Assembly (NCBI GenBank): GCA_963802795.1
Contig: CAWDJV010000007.1
Span: 62,001-126,000 of the forward strand
From: JAIBJN01 sp963802795
GTDB lineage: Bacteria > Actinomycetota > Thermoleophilia > Gaiellales > Gaiellaceae
Direction: 5' to 3'
DNA length: 64,000 nucleotides
In this document: one piece after another, positions 14,834 through 22,544 of the stretch
Layout: the number at the start of each line of letters is the position of its first letter
Numbering within the stretch: the stretch's first letter is position 1
Position numbers and translations under genes: made by a program
Notes under the pieces: model-generated
Told to the model about the DNA's origin: nothing
What the model saw: the letters and a program-made list of their open reading frames with translations, nothing else
Database searches by the model: none

Positions 14834-17074
14834 ATGCAGGCTGACCGAAGTCGGTCCTCGCGTTCGCCCGCGCGGACGGCGAGGGGAAGGCGGGTGCTCT
14901 TTGCACTCGCGGCTCTGGCCGTCTTGGTGGCAGCGAGCGTAGCGGACGCCCGGACAGTCACCGGGACCGCTGGCGCAAACCGGCTGATCGGGACTGGGAG
15001 CGCCGACACGATTCAGGGTCTCAGCGGCGCCGACAAGCTCCATGGTCTCGCCGGGGCCGACAAGCTCTACGGCAACGGCGGGAACGACGTCCTCGTCGGC
15101 GGGAGCGGGAAAGACACGCTCTCGGGCGGCGCCGGCGCCGACCGCCTCTTCGGTGGCGGCGGACCCGACAAGATCACGTGCGGCCCCGGCCGCGACAGGG
15201 TCACGAGCGGCGCCGAGGATGATGTCGCCGCGGACTGCGAGATGGTCGACCAGCACGGCACCCTCGACGACCACCTGCTCGGAGAGGGTGCGTGGGGGAA
15301 GATTGAGCTCGTCGGCGTGGCGGACGTGACCGACACGCCCGACCTCGTCGCCGACGTCGCCCTTTCGCCGGACGAGCAGTACGCCTTCCTCGCGAACTGG
15401 GGCGAGCCGGACTGCGCGGCGAACTCGGAGGCGGGCGGTCAGGGCTCGCCGGACGCGGGGGCCTGGGTCATCGACATCTCCGACCCGGCCAACCCGCGCG
15501 AGGTGAGCTTCATCCCGTCCAGCCAGGACAGTAGGCCGGGCGAGGGGATGCAGGTCATCGAGTTGGACACCAAGTGGTTCACGGGTGACGTGCTGCTCAT
15601 GAACAACGAGGCGTGCGGGCCGAACTTCAAGGGCGGCGTCTCGCTCTGGGACGTGACCGACCCGCTAAAGCCGAAGAAGCTCTCGGAGCACTTTGGCGAC
15701 CGCAGCGCGCTGATCGGGGACGTGAACACGATCCATAGCGTGTTCGGCTGGCAGGCGGGCGACCGGGCCTTCATCGTCATGACGGACAACGAGGAGTTCC
15801 CCGACGTCGACATCATGGAGATCACGAACCCGCACCGGCCGCGGCTAATCGCCGAGCTCGACCTGAACGACTTCGGCGTCGCGCAGCCTGAGATCGGTCT
15901 CACCGACTCGTTCCTGCACGACATGGTCGTGAAGCAGATCGACGGCGAGTGGCTCATGCTCCTGTCCTACTGGGACGGCGGCTGGACGATCCTGAACGTC
16001 GACGATCCGGCGAACCCGGTGTATGTCGCCGACTTCGAGTATCCGGCGGTCGACCCTGAGCTCCTGGAGTCGTTTGGGGTCTCGCTCACGCCCGAGGGCA
16101 ACGCCCACCAGGCGGAGTGGACGATCGACAACCGGTTCATCATCGGGACGGACGAGGACTTCGCCCCCTACCGCACGGACGAGTTCGAGATCACGACCGG
16201 CCCGCACGCGGGTGTCTATCCCTCGGTGATCGTCCCCGGCGGGCAGGCCCCGGCGATCCTCCCGGACCTGACGCTCAACGGCCCGGTCGTGTACGGAGGG
16301 TACGGCTGTCCGGACTCGGATCCGGTTCCGAGCCCCGAGGACATCCCCGGGTACCTGGACATGCTGGAGCCCGGTGAGGAAACGATCATCGTCCTCCAGC
16401 GCGGCCCGGTGGGCGACCCGAGCGCGCCCGAAGAGGCGTGCTTCCCGGGGGAGAAGGCCCACGAGGCCGCTGTTGCCGGCTGGGATGCGGTCCTCTTCGT
16501 CAACCACCACAGCGGCGAGGCGGCCGGCGGCGAGCCGTTCTGCGGCTCGGGTGCGTTCGTCGACGAGATCGTCGCTGTCTGCACCACGCACGCCGCGTTC
16601 CATCGGCTGTTCGGCCTCGAGCCGCTCGACCCGCCGTGGACGTATCCCGAGGACATCGCGATCGGGACGATCGGCGAAGAGATCGAGGTCGGCTCCCTCT
16701 TCGACGGGTGGGGCTACGTCTGGCTGATCGATGCCGAGACGCTCGAGCCGCTCGACACGTACGCGATTCCGGAGGCGCACGATCCGGACTTCGCGTTCGG
16801 CTTCGGCGACCTTTCGGTGCACGAGGTCGCGGTGGATCCGCAGGATCCGTCGCTCGCCTACCTCTCGTACTACGCGGGCGGGCTGCGGGCGATCCAGATC
16901 CAGTGCTCGGATCCGGAGGACAACAGCACGTGCGAGCTCGTCGAGGTGGGCGGCTACCTCGACGAGGAGGGGAACGACTTCTGGGGCGTGCAGACGTTCG
17001 TCGGCGACGACGGGCAAACGTACATCCTGGCCAGCGACCGCGACAGCGGCCTCTGGATCTTCCGGGATCCCTAA
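14834..17074 (+). CDS. Secreted protein with RTX-like repeats, LVIVD repeats and a PA-like insert
   Basis: A 746-residue exported protein. A basic N-terminus and hydrophobic segment (about 20-38) ending ASVADA form a signal peptide. Residues about 44-128 are RTX-type calcium-binding repeats (GGxGxDxL pattern, e.g. GGSGKDTLSGGAGAD). The rest is built of LVIVD-type beta-propeller repeats (VIDISDPANPREV, LWDVTDPLKPKKL, IMEITNPHRPRLI, ILNVDDPANPVYV), interrupted around 480-590 by a region like a protease-associated domain (VVYGGYGCP to CTTHAAFHRLFG) with paired cysteines. Such proteins are surface or extracellular; function is unknown. ATG at 14834 is chosen for the strong Shine-Dalgarno. A paralogue without RTX repeats lies at 22545-24539 on the other strand. 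Confidence 0.85.
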   Translation: MQADRSRSSRSPARTARGRRVLFALAALAVLVAASVADARTVTGTAGANRLIGTGSADTIQGLSGADKLHGLAGADKLYGNGGNDVLVGGSGKDTLSGGAGADRLFGGGGPDKITCGPGRDRVTSGAEDDVAADCEMVDQHGTLDDHLLGEGAWGKIELVGVADVTDTPDLVADVALSPDEQYAFLANWGEPDCAANSEAGGQGSPDAGAWVIDISDPANPREVSFIPSSQDSRPGEGMQVIELDTKWFTGDVLLMNNEACGPNFKGGVSLWDVTDPLKPKKLSEHFGDRSALIGDVNTIHSVFGWQAGDRAFIVMTDNEEFPDVDIMEITNPHRPRLIAELDLNDFGVAQPEIGLTDSFLHDMVVKQIDGEWLMLLSYWDGGWTILNVDDPANPVYVADFEYPAVDPELLESFGVSLTPEGNAHQAEWTIDNRFIIGTDEDFAPYRTDEFEITTGPHAGVYPSVIVPGGQAPAILPDLTLNGPVVYGGYGCPDSDPVPSPEDIPGYLDMLEPGEETIIVLQRGPVGDPSAPEEACFPGEKAHEAAVAGWDAVLFVNHHSGEAAGGEPFCGSGAFVDEIVAVCTTHAAFHRLFGLEPLDPPWTYPEDIAIGTIGEEIEVGSLFDGWGYVWLIDAETLEPLDTYAIPEAHDPDFAFGFGDLSVHEVAVDPQDPSLAYLSYYAGGLRAIQIQCSDPEDNSTCELVEVGGYLDEEGNDFWGVQTFVGDDGQTYILASDRDSGLWIFRDP

Positions 17075-17097
17075 AGCTCACAGGTGAGCAGAACGTC

Positions 17098-17123
17098 GAG
17101 GGGCCGGCGCAAGCCGGCCCCTC
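17098..17123. terminator. Hairpin between convergent genes
   Basis: GAGGGGCCGGC (17098-17108) and GCCGGCCCCTC (17113-17123) form a perfect 11-base-pair stem with a GCAA tetraloop. It sits between the convergent LVIVD gene and the hypothetical gene at 17130, so it probably serves both; there is no clear T tract. Confidence 0.75.
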
Positions 17124-17129
17124 ACGCGT

Positions 17130-17585
17130 CTAGCGCCTGAACTGGAGCTCGTGCCAGGAGGGGACGGGCGCGAGCTCGAGGAGCGCCCGCCCGCCGTCCG
17201 GCTGGCGGTAGCCGAACTCGGCGGTGTCCCCGTCCCAGTCGACCTCGAGCAGGTTCTCCTTCACCCGCTGGTCAAGCCAGGCTCCGCGGAAGATGAGCTT
17301 GCGGAGCCAGTAGACGAGCGACTCGTCGCGGACGAGCGCGACCTGCTCCCAGTTGCGGACGAGGTAGTCGCCCAGGCTGCTCCGCGGCTCGTTGATGCTT
17401 CCGTGCGCGGTCAGCTCGACGAGGTCTGCCGTCTCGTCCTCCTCGAGCTCGCCCGGCTGGACGAGACGGAGGCGCACGGCCGCTGCGTTCACGCGCTGCT
17501 CGAAGTCGATCGCGTTGAAGCTGAAGCGGTAGCCGAGGAACTCGACGACGAAGTCGTCGCCGGACGTGTAGTTCGCGTCGATCAC
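17130..17585 (-). CDS. Hypothetical protein
   Basis: A 151-residue soluble protein starting at GTG 17585 (MIDANYTSGDDF). The middle is hydrophilic with several WxxV/Y segments (RNWEQVALVRDESLVYWLRKL), and the end is GYRQPDGGRALLELAPVP. No signal peptide, membrane helix or recognisable catalytic motif. It diverges from recJ across 71 bases and converges on the LVIVD gene. The absence of stop codons with normal amino-acid composition supports a real gene. Family not recognised. Confidence 0.7.
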   Translation of the reverse strand: MIDANYTSGDDFVVEFLGYRFSFNAIDFEQRVNAAAVRLRLVQPGELEEDETADLVELTAHGSINEPRSSLGDYLVRNWEQVALVRDESLVYWLRKLIFRGAWLDQRVKENLLEVDWDGDTAEFGYRQPDGGRALLELAPVPSWHELQFRR

Positions 17586-17656
17586 GCGGGTCGAGGATAG
17601 CCCGGCGGCGACCGGGCCGTCCTGTCCGTCCGACGCGGGCCGTAGCGTGAGACGCG

Positions 17657-19528
17657 ATGGTGGAGGGCACTTGGACCATGAGTCCGTGCCCCCGCGGAGA
17701 GGTACGGGAGCTCGCCCAGGCCCTCGGCCTCAGCGAGACGACCGCAGGCGTTCTCGTCCGCAGGGGATACGGAACCCCGGAGACGGCGCGGGCGTTCCTC
17801 GCGGCGGAGCGGCCCGGGCACGACCCGTTCCTGCTTGGGGACGTCGAGGCTGCCTGCGCCCGCATCCGCGAGACGATCGCGGCAGGTGGGCGAATCTGCG
17901 TCCACGGCGACTACGACGCGGACGGGATCTGCGCGACTGCTCTCGCGGTCACCGTCCTGCGCGACGTCGGGGCGGAGGTGGACTGGCATCTTCCGAGCCG
18001 GTTCGAGGAGGGCTACGGGGTTTCCCGCGAGACGCCGGCGCGCCTGGCCCAGGAGGGATACGCGCTGCTGCTCACGGTCGACTGCGGCATCACCGCGGTC
18101 GAGGAGGTTGCCGAGGCGGCGGCCGCCGGCCTTCAGGTCGTCGTCACCGACCACCACCGCCCGAGCGAGACGCTTCCCGACTGCCCCGTCGTTGCGACGC
18201 GCCCTTCCTCGTACCCCTTCCCGGAGCTCTGCGGCACCGGCGTCGTCCTGAAGCTGCTCGAGGCGCTCGGGGCGGAGGCGCTCGAGCGCCACCTCGACCT
18301 GGTGGCGCTCGCCACCGTGGCCGACGTCGTCCCGCTCGTCGACGAGAACCGGGCGCTCGTCGCGGCCGGCATGCGGCGCCTTGCCCGCACCGACAAGCCC
18401 GGCCTGCGCGCGCTCATGCGGACTGCGGGGGTCGACCCGGCCGCCGTCGACACCGGCGCGATCGCGTTCCGTCTCGCGCCGCGCATCAACGCCGCCGGGC
18501 GCCTGGGCCACCCTGGCGCGGCGCTCGACCTCCTGCTCACGCACGACGACGCCGAGGCGAGGCGCCTGGCCGGCGAGCTCGAGAGCCTGAACCGGGACCG
18601 CCAGGCCGTCGAAGAGCGAATCCTGAGGGACGCGATCCAGCAGGTGGACGAGTGGCCGGCCGAGCGCCGGCGCAGGCTCGGTTACGTGATCGCCGGCGAG
18701 GACTGGCACCGAGGGGTCGTCGGCATCGTCGCGTCGCGGCTCGTCGAGCGCTTTCACCGGCCGGTCGTGCTCGTCGCGGGAGCCGAGCCGGGCCAGCCCT
18801 GGACGGGGTCGGGGCGCTCCGTCCCTGCGTTCGACCTGCACGGAGCGCTCGCAGCATGCGCGCCTCTGCTCGGGCGGTGGGGCGGCCACCGGGCCGCGGC
18901 CGGGCTCTCGATCGAGCCGGAGAACGTCGAGGCGTTCGGGGAGGCGTTCGCGGAGCATGCGGCGCACGTGCTCACCGAGGACGACCTGCGCCGCGTCACT
19001 CGGGTGGACGGCGTCGTCAAGGGAAGCGAACTGACGCTGGAGCTCTGCGAGGAGCTCGGGCGGCTCGCGCCGTTCGGGCTCGGTAACCCGAACGTGACGC
19101 TCCTGGCGGCCGGCTGCGAGCTGTCGGAGCTCGGCGCGGTCGGCGACGGAAAGCACCTGCGCCTCGCCGTCACCGCCGGCGGCGCCCGCTCCGGCGCGAT
19201 CGCGTTCGGACGCGGGCAGGCGCTCGACCGCTACCGGCGGCCGGGCTCCTACGACGTCGCCTTCCGGCTCACGGCGAACCGCTGGAACGGAACCGTCACG
19301 CCACAGCTCGTGGTGCAGGAGATCTTCGACACCGCCCCCCAGTTCGAGGAGCTGCGTCGCCTCCTCCTCGCCGAGTGGAAGGCCGGCCCCGAATCCTGGA
19401 GCGTCTGGGCGAGAACGGTCTTCGAGGAGCTCGGGCTCGACGGCGACCCGACCGGCTGGCGCCCGCTCTTCGAATCGCCGACCTTCGTCGGCGAGCTCCG
19501 GGAAGAGGCTCCCGCGGCCGCAGCCTAG
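17657..19528 (+). CDS. recJ: Single-stranded-DNA-specific exonuclease RecJ
   Basis: RecJ degrades 5' ended single-stranded DNA in RecF-pathway recombination and repair. The 623-residue protein has the DHH-superfamily motifs: VHGDYDADG (Asp85, Asp87, Asp89 region), LTVDCG (Asp142), and TDHHRP (165-167), then the DHHA1 region with GEDWHRGVVGIVASRL and WGGHRAAAGLS motif, and a C-terminal OB-fold. The ATG has a TAGCGT box eight bases upstream; the start could also be ATG eight codons later. It is followed after 45 bases by relA. Identification is firm. Confidence 0.96.
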   Translation: MVEGTWTMSPCPRGEVRELAQALGLSETTAGVLVRRGYGTPETARAFLAAERPGHDPFLLGDVEAACARIRETIAAGGRICVHGDYDADGICATALAVTVLRDVGAEVDWHLPSRFEEGYGVSRETPARLAQEGYALLLTVDCGITAVEEVAEAAAAGLQVVVTDHHRPSETLPDCPVVATRPSSYPFPELCGTGVVLKLLEALGAEALERHLDLVALATVADVVPLVDENRALVAAGMRRLARTDKPGLRALMRTAGVDPAAVDTGAIAFRLAPRINAAGRLGHPGAALDLLLTHDDAEARRLAGELESLNRDRQAVEERILRDAIQQVDEWPAERRRRLGYVIAGEDWHRGVVGIVASRLVERFHRPVVLVAGAEPGQPWTGSGRSVPAFDLHGALAACAPLLGRWGGHRAAAGLSIEPENVEAFGEAFAEHAAHVLTEDDLRRVTRVDGVVKGSELTLELCEELGRLAPFGLGNPNVTLLAAGCELSELGAVGDGKHLRLAVTAGGARSGAIAFGRGQALDRYRRPGSYDVAFRLTANRWNGTVTPQLVVQEIFDTAPQFEELRRLLLAEWKAGPESWSVWARTVFEELGLDGDPTGWRPLFESPTFVGELREEAPAAAA

Positions 19529-19573
19529 GTCACCGGGGCGAGTGCTCCCGAGACCGGGAGCTAAGATGAGCGT

Positions 19574-21784
19574 ATGGCGGGTCAGGTGCTCACCGCATCC
19601 GCCGAGCGGCACCGCGAGCTGTTCGACGCGTTCGTAGCCCAGGTGGAGGCTTACAACCCCGATGTCGATCGGGACCTTCTCGAGCGCGCATACCACTTTG
19701 CCTCGGAGGCGCACGGCGAGCAGCAGCGCCGGAGCGGGGAGGACTTCATCCTGCACCCGCTCGGCGTCGCCACGATCCTCGCGGAGCTGCGCCGGGACGA
19801 CGCAACGCTCGCCGCAGCCCTCGTCCACGACGTCGTCGAGGACACGGGCGCGACCATCGAGCAGGTGCGGGCGGAGTTCGGCGACGAGGTGGCCCGCCTC
19901 GTCGAGGGCGTCACGAAGCTGACTCGAATCCACTTCCAGAGCCGCGAGCAGGCTCAGGCCGAGAACTACCGCAAGATGATCGTGGCGATGGCGCAGGATC
20001 CGCGCGTCATCCTCATCAAGCTCGCGGACCGCCTCCACAACATGCGGACGATCGAGTACCTGGGGAAGCAGAAGCAGCTCCAGAAGGCACGCGAGACGCT
20101 GGAGGTCTACGCCCCCCTCGCGCACCGGCTGGGCATCCACACGATCAAGTGGGAGCTGGAGGACCTCGCCTTCCAGACGCTGCACCCGCGCAAGTACGTC
20201 GAGATCCAGGCGATGGTCAACGAGCGGCGCGCCGCCCGGGAGAAGTACGTCGAGGAGGCCGGCAAAACGCTCGACGACGAGCTGGAGAAGGTCGACATTC
20301 CCGCCGAGATCTCCTCGCGCGCGAAGCACTTCTACTCCATCTACGAGAAAATGGTGAAGCGCGGGAAGGAGTTCAACGAGATCTACGACCTGACCGCGAT
20401 GCGCGTCCTGGTCGACCGGGACGCCAAGGAGGGGGAGCGCGACTGCTACGGCGCCCTGGGCGTCATCCACTCCCTCTGGAAGCCGATGCCCGGCCGCTTC
20501 AAGGACTACGTCGCCATGCCCAAGTTCAACATGTACCGCTCGCTGCACACGACCGTGATCGGGCCGGAGGGGAAGCCGCTCGAGATCCAGGTGCGGACGC
20601 GCGAGATGCACGAGACCGCCGAGAAGGGGATCGCGGCGCACTGGCTGTACAAGGGCGCGAAGAGCAAGAAGGCGGCCGAGGCCGAGCTCGCCTGGATGAA
20701 GCAGCTGGCCGACTGGCAGGAGGAGGAGACCGATTCGCACGAGCTGATGCGGGCGTTCCCGGAGCTCGCCTCCGACGAGGTCTACGTCTTCACGCCCAAG
20801 GGTGAGGTGAAGAGCCTGCCGGCCGGCGCGACGCCGATCGACTTCGCGTACTCCGTCCACACCGACGTCGGCCACCGCACGGTCGGCGCGAAGGTCAACG
20901 GGCGCATCGTCCCGCTTCACTACCGCCTGCGGAGCGGCGACTTCGTCGAGATCCTGACCTCCAAGCAGCTGAGCCGGGGGCCGTCGCGCGACTGGCTCTC
21001 GCTCGCCGTCTCCTCGCGCGCGCGCAACAAGATCAGGCAGTGGTTCAGCCGCGAGACGCGCGAGGTCGCCGAGCAGCGCGGCCGCGAGTCGCTCGAGAAC
21101 GCCCTCAAGCAGCACAACCTCCCGTACAAGAAGCTCGCGGGCTCGGGGCTCCTCGCCGAGATCATCCGCGAGATGGGCTTCAAGAAGGCCGAGGACTTCT
21201 ACCTCGCCCTCGGCTCCGGGAAGCTCCAGGTCTCGCAGGTCGCCAACAAGGTTCTCCAGCGGCTCAAGACCGACCAGGTGGTGGAGGAGGAGACCCTTCC
21301 CCGCAAGCCCAAGGCGCGGGAGGCGGTCGCCTCGCAGAACTTCGGCATCCACGTTCCCGGCGTCGAGGACGTGCTCGTGCGGCTGGCGAAGTGCTGCACT
21401 CCGGTTCCCGGCGACGAGATCGCGGGCTACATCTCGCTCGGGAAGGGCATCACCATCCACCGCCTCGACTGCCCCAACGTCAAGGCGCTGATGCGGAACC
21501 CGGAGCGCTTCACCACGGTCGAGTGGGACGGCGGGGCCTCGCAGAGCTTCCGCGTCCAGATCGCGGTCGTCTCGTGGGATCGGCCCCGCTTGCTCGAGGA
21601 CGTCGCCCGCACGTTCGCGGAGCACGGCGCAAACATCGTCGAGTACGGCGGGCACGTCGAGGACCAGATGGCGAAGAACTGGTACGTGGCCGAGGTCGGC
21701 GACATCAAGGCGCTCCGGACGCTCCTCGGCGCGCTTCGCAACCTCGAGTCGGTCTTCGACGCCTACCGGGTGACGCCGAACTGA
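19574..21784 (+). CDS. relA: Bifunctional (p)ppGpp synthetase/hydrolase
   Basis: A 736-residue RSH enzyme that makes and degrades the alarmone (p)ppGpp. Domains in order: HD hydrolase (His85-Asp86 in LVHDVVEDTG, with LADRLHNMRT), RelA/SpoT synthetase (YDLTAMRVLV and the FKDYVAMPKFNMYRSLH region), TGS (VYVFTPKGEVKSLPAGATP), a helical/conserved-cysteine region (LAKCCTPVPGDEI) and a C-terminal ACT domain. The intact HD motif argues for hydrolase activity too. ATG lies six bases after TAAGAT, so the mRNA is probably leaderless. The stop overlaps the next gene by one base (TGATG). Confidence 0.97.
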   Translation: MAGQVLTASAERHRELFDAFVAQVEAYNPDVDRDLLERAYHFASEAHGEQQRRSGEDFILHPLGVATILAELRRDDATLAAALVHDVVEDTGATIEQVRAEFGDEVARLVEGVTKLTRIHFQSREQAQAENYRKMIVAMAQDPRVILIKLADRLHNMRTIEYLGKQKQLQKARETLEVYAPLAHRLGIHTIKWELEDLAFQTLHPRKYVEIQAMVNERRAAREKYVEEAGKTLDDELEKVDIPAEISSRAKHFYSIYEKMVKRGKEFNEIYDLTAMRVLVDRDAKEGERDCYGALGVIHSLWKPMPGRFKDYVAMPKFNMYRSLHTTVIGPEGKPLEIQVRTREMHETAEKGIAAHWLYKGAKSKKAAEAELAWMKQLADWQEEETDSHELMRAFPELASDEVYVFTPKGEVKSLPAGATPIDFAYSVHTDVGHRTVGAKVNGRIVPLHYRLRSGDFVEILTSKQLSRGPSRDWLSLAVSSRARNKIRQWFSRETREVAEQRGRESLENALKQHNLPYKKLAGSGLLAEIIREMGFKKAEDFYLALGSGKLQVSQVANKVLQRLKTDQVVEEETLPRKPKAREAVASQNFGIHVPGVEDVLVRLAKCCTPVPGDEIAGYISLGKGITIHRLDCPNVKALMRNPERFTTVEWDGGASQSFRVQIAVVSWDRPRLLEDVARTFAEHGANIVEYGGHVEDQMAKNWYVAEVGDIKALRTLLGALRNLESVFDAYRVTPN

Positions 21785-22485
21785 TGCCGGAAGATCGGCT
21801 CGCGCTCCTCCGCGAGCTCGAGCGCGCGGACGAGGAAGCTGCGGCCGAGCTCGCCGAGCTGGACGCGCTCTACGAGCGGTGCGAAGAGGTGCGGCTGGGC
21901 GCGCTCGAGCTGGACGCGCTCCTCCGCGGCCTCCCGGAAGAGCAGGCCGCCGCGGGGGAGGCGCTCGCGGCCGCCCGGCTCGCGGTCGACGAGGCGCGGG
22001 AGACGCTCGAACGCGCCGACGAGGAGCTACGCGCGGCCGGAGCCGAGGCGGACCCCGAGCAGGCCGCCGCGGCTTCGCGCTTCAGCATCCGCGCGCGCGA
22101 CGCGCTCACGACCGCAGAACGGCGCGCGCGAGAGGCGGAAGGGCGGCGGGCTGCCCTCACGGACCGCGCGAGTGCGGCCGCCGGCGAAGCGAAGAGCCTG
22201 CACGGTCGCGCCCGGGAGCTCGCTGCAGAGCTCCGGGCGCGCCCGCGGCTGGCTCCCGAGACGGGCGAGCCGCCGGCCGACGAGCACCTGGCGGCCTTGG
22301 GGGAGTGGGGGACACGCGCACGCGCGGCGCTGCTCGTCGCGCGAGGCCAGGTCGCCGCCGAGCGCGACGCGGTCGTCCGGCAGGCGAACGAGCTCGGGGC
22401 GCTCCTGCTCGGCGAGCCGCTCGGAGCGACGAGCACCGCCGCGGTGGCCGAGCGCGTCGAGCGTGTCGTCGGCCGCTCCTCCTGA
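21784..22485 (+). CDS. Coiled-coil protein of unknown function
   Basis: A 233-residue protein starting MPEDRLALLRELERADEE. It is almost entirely Ala, Glu, Arg and Leu in heptad-like spacing, interrupted by a Pro-rich kink around residues 155-168 (PRLAPETGEPPADEH), so two long coiled coils are expected. No signal peptide, membrane helix or catalytic motif is visible. The ATG overlaps the relA stop by one base, implying translational coupling and a possible link to stringent response or cell structure. Low-complexity composition makes homology calls unreliable; I do not assign a family. Confidence 0.7.
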   Translation: MPEDRLALLRELERADEEAAAELAELDALYERCEEVRLGALELDALLRGLPEEQAAAGEALAAARLAVDEARETLERADEELRAAGAEADPEQAAAASRFSIRARDALTTAERRAREAEGRRAALTDRASAAAGEAKSLHGRARELAAELRARPRLAPETGEPPADEHLAALGEWGTRARAALLVARGQVAAERDAVVRQANELGALLLGEPLGATSTAAVAERVERVVGRSS

Positions 22486-22492
22486 AAACGAA

Positions 22493-22524
22493 GCGAAGGG
22501 GGCGGCTCGGGCCGCCCCCTTCGC
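22493..22524. terminator. Strong bidirectional terminator hairpin
   Basis: GCGAAGGGGGCGGC (22493-22506) pairs perfectly with GCCGCCCCCTTCGC (22511-22524) around a TCGG tetraloop. It lies between the convergent coiled-coil and LVIVD genes. Confidence 0.85.
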
Positions 22525-22544
22525 GGATCGTTACGCCGCGCGGG

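Noticed and set aside
17582..21655. A 1,357-codon open frame on the minus strand across recJ and relA
   Set aside because: It is antisense to two well-conserved genes and its composition is that of a GC-rich shadow frame; the real genes carry all catalytic motifs.
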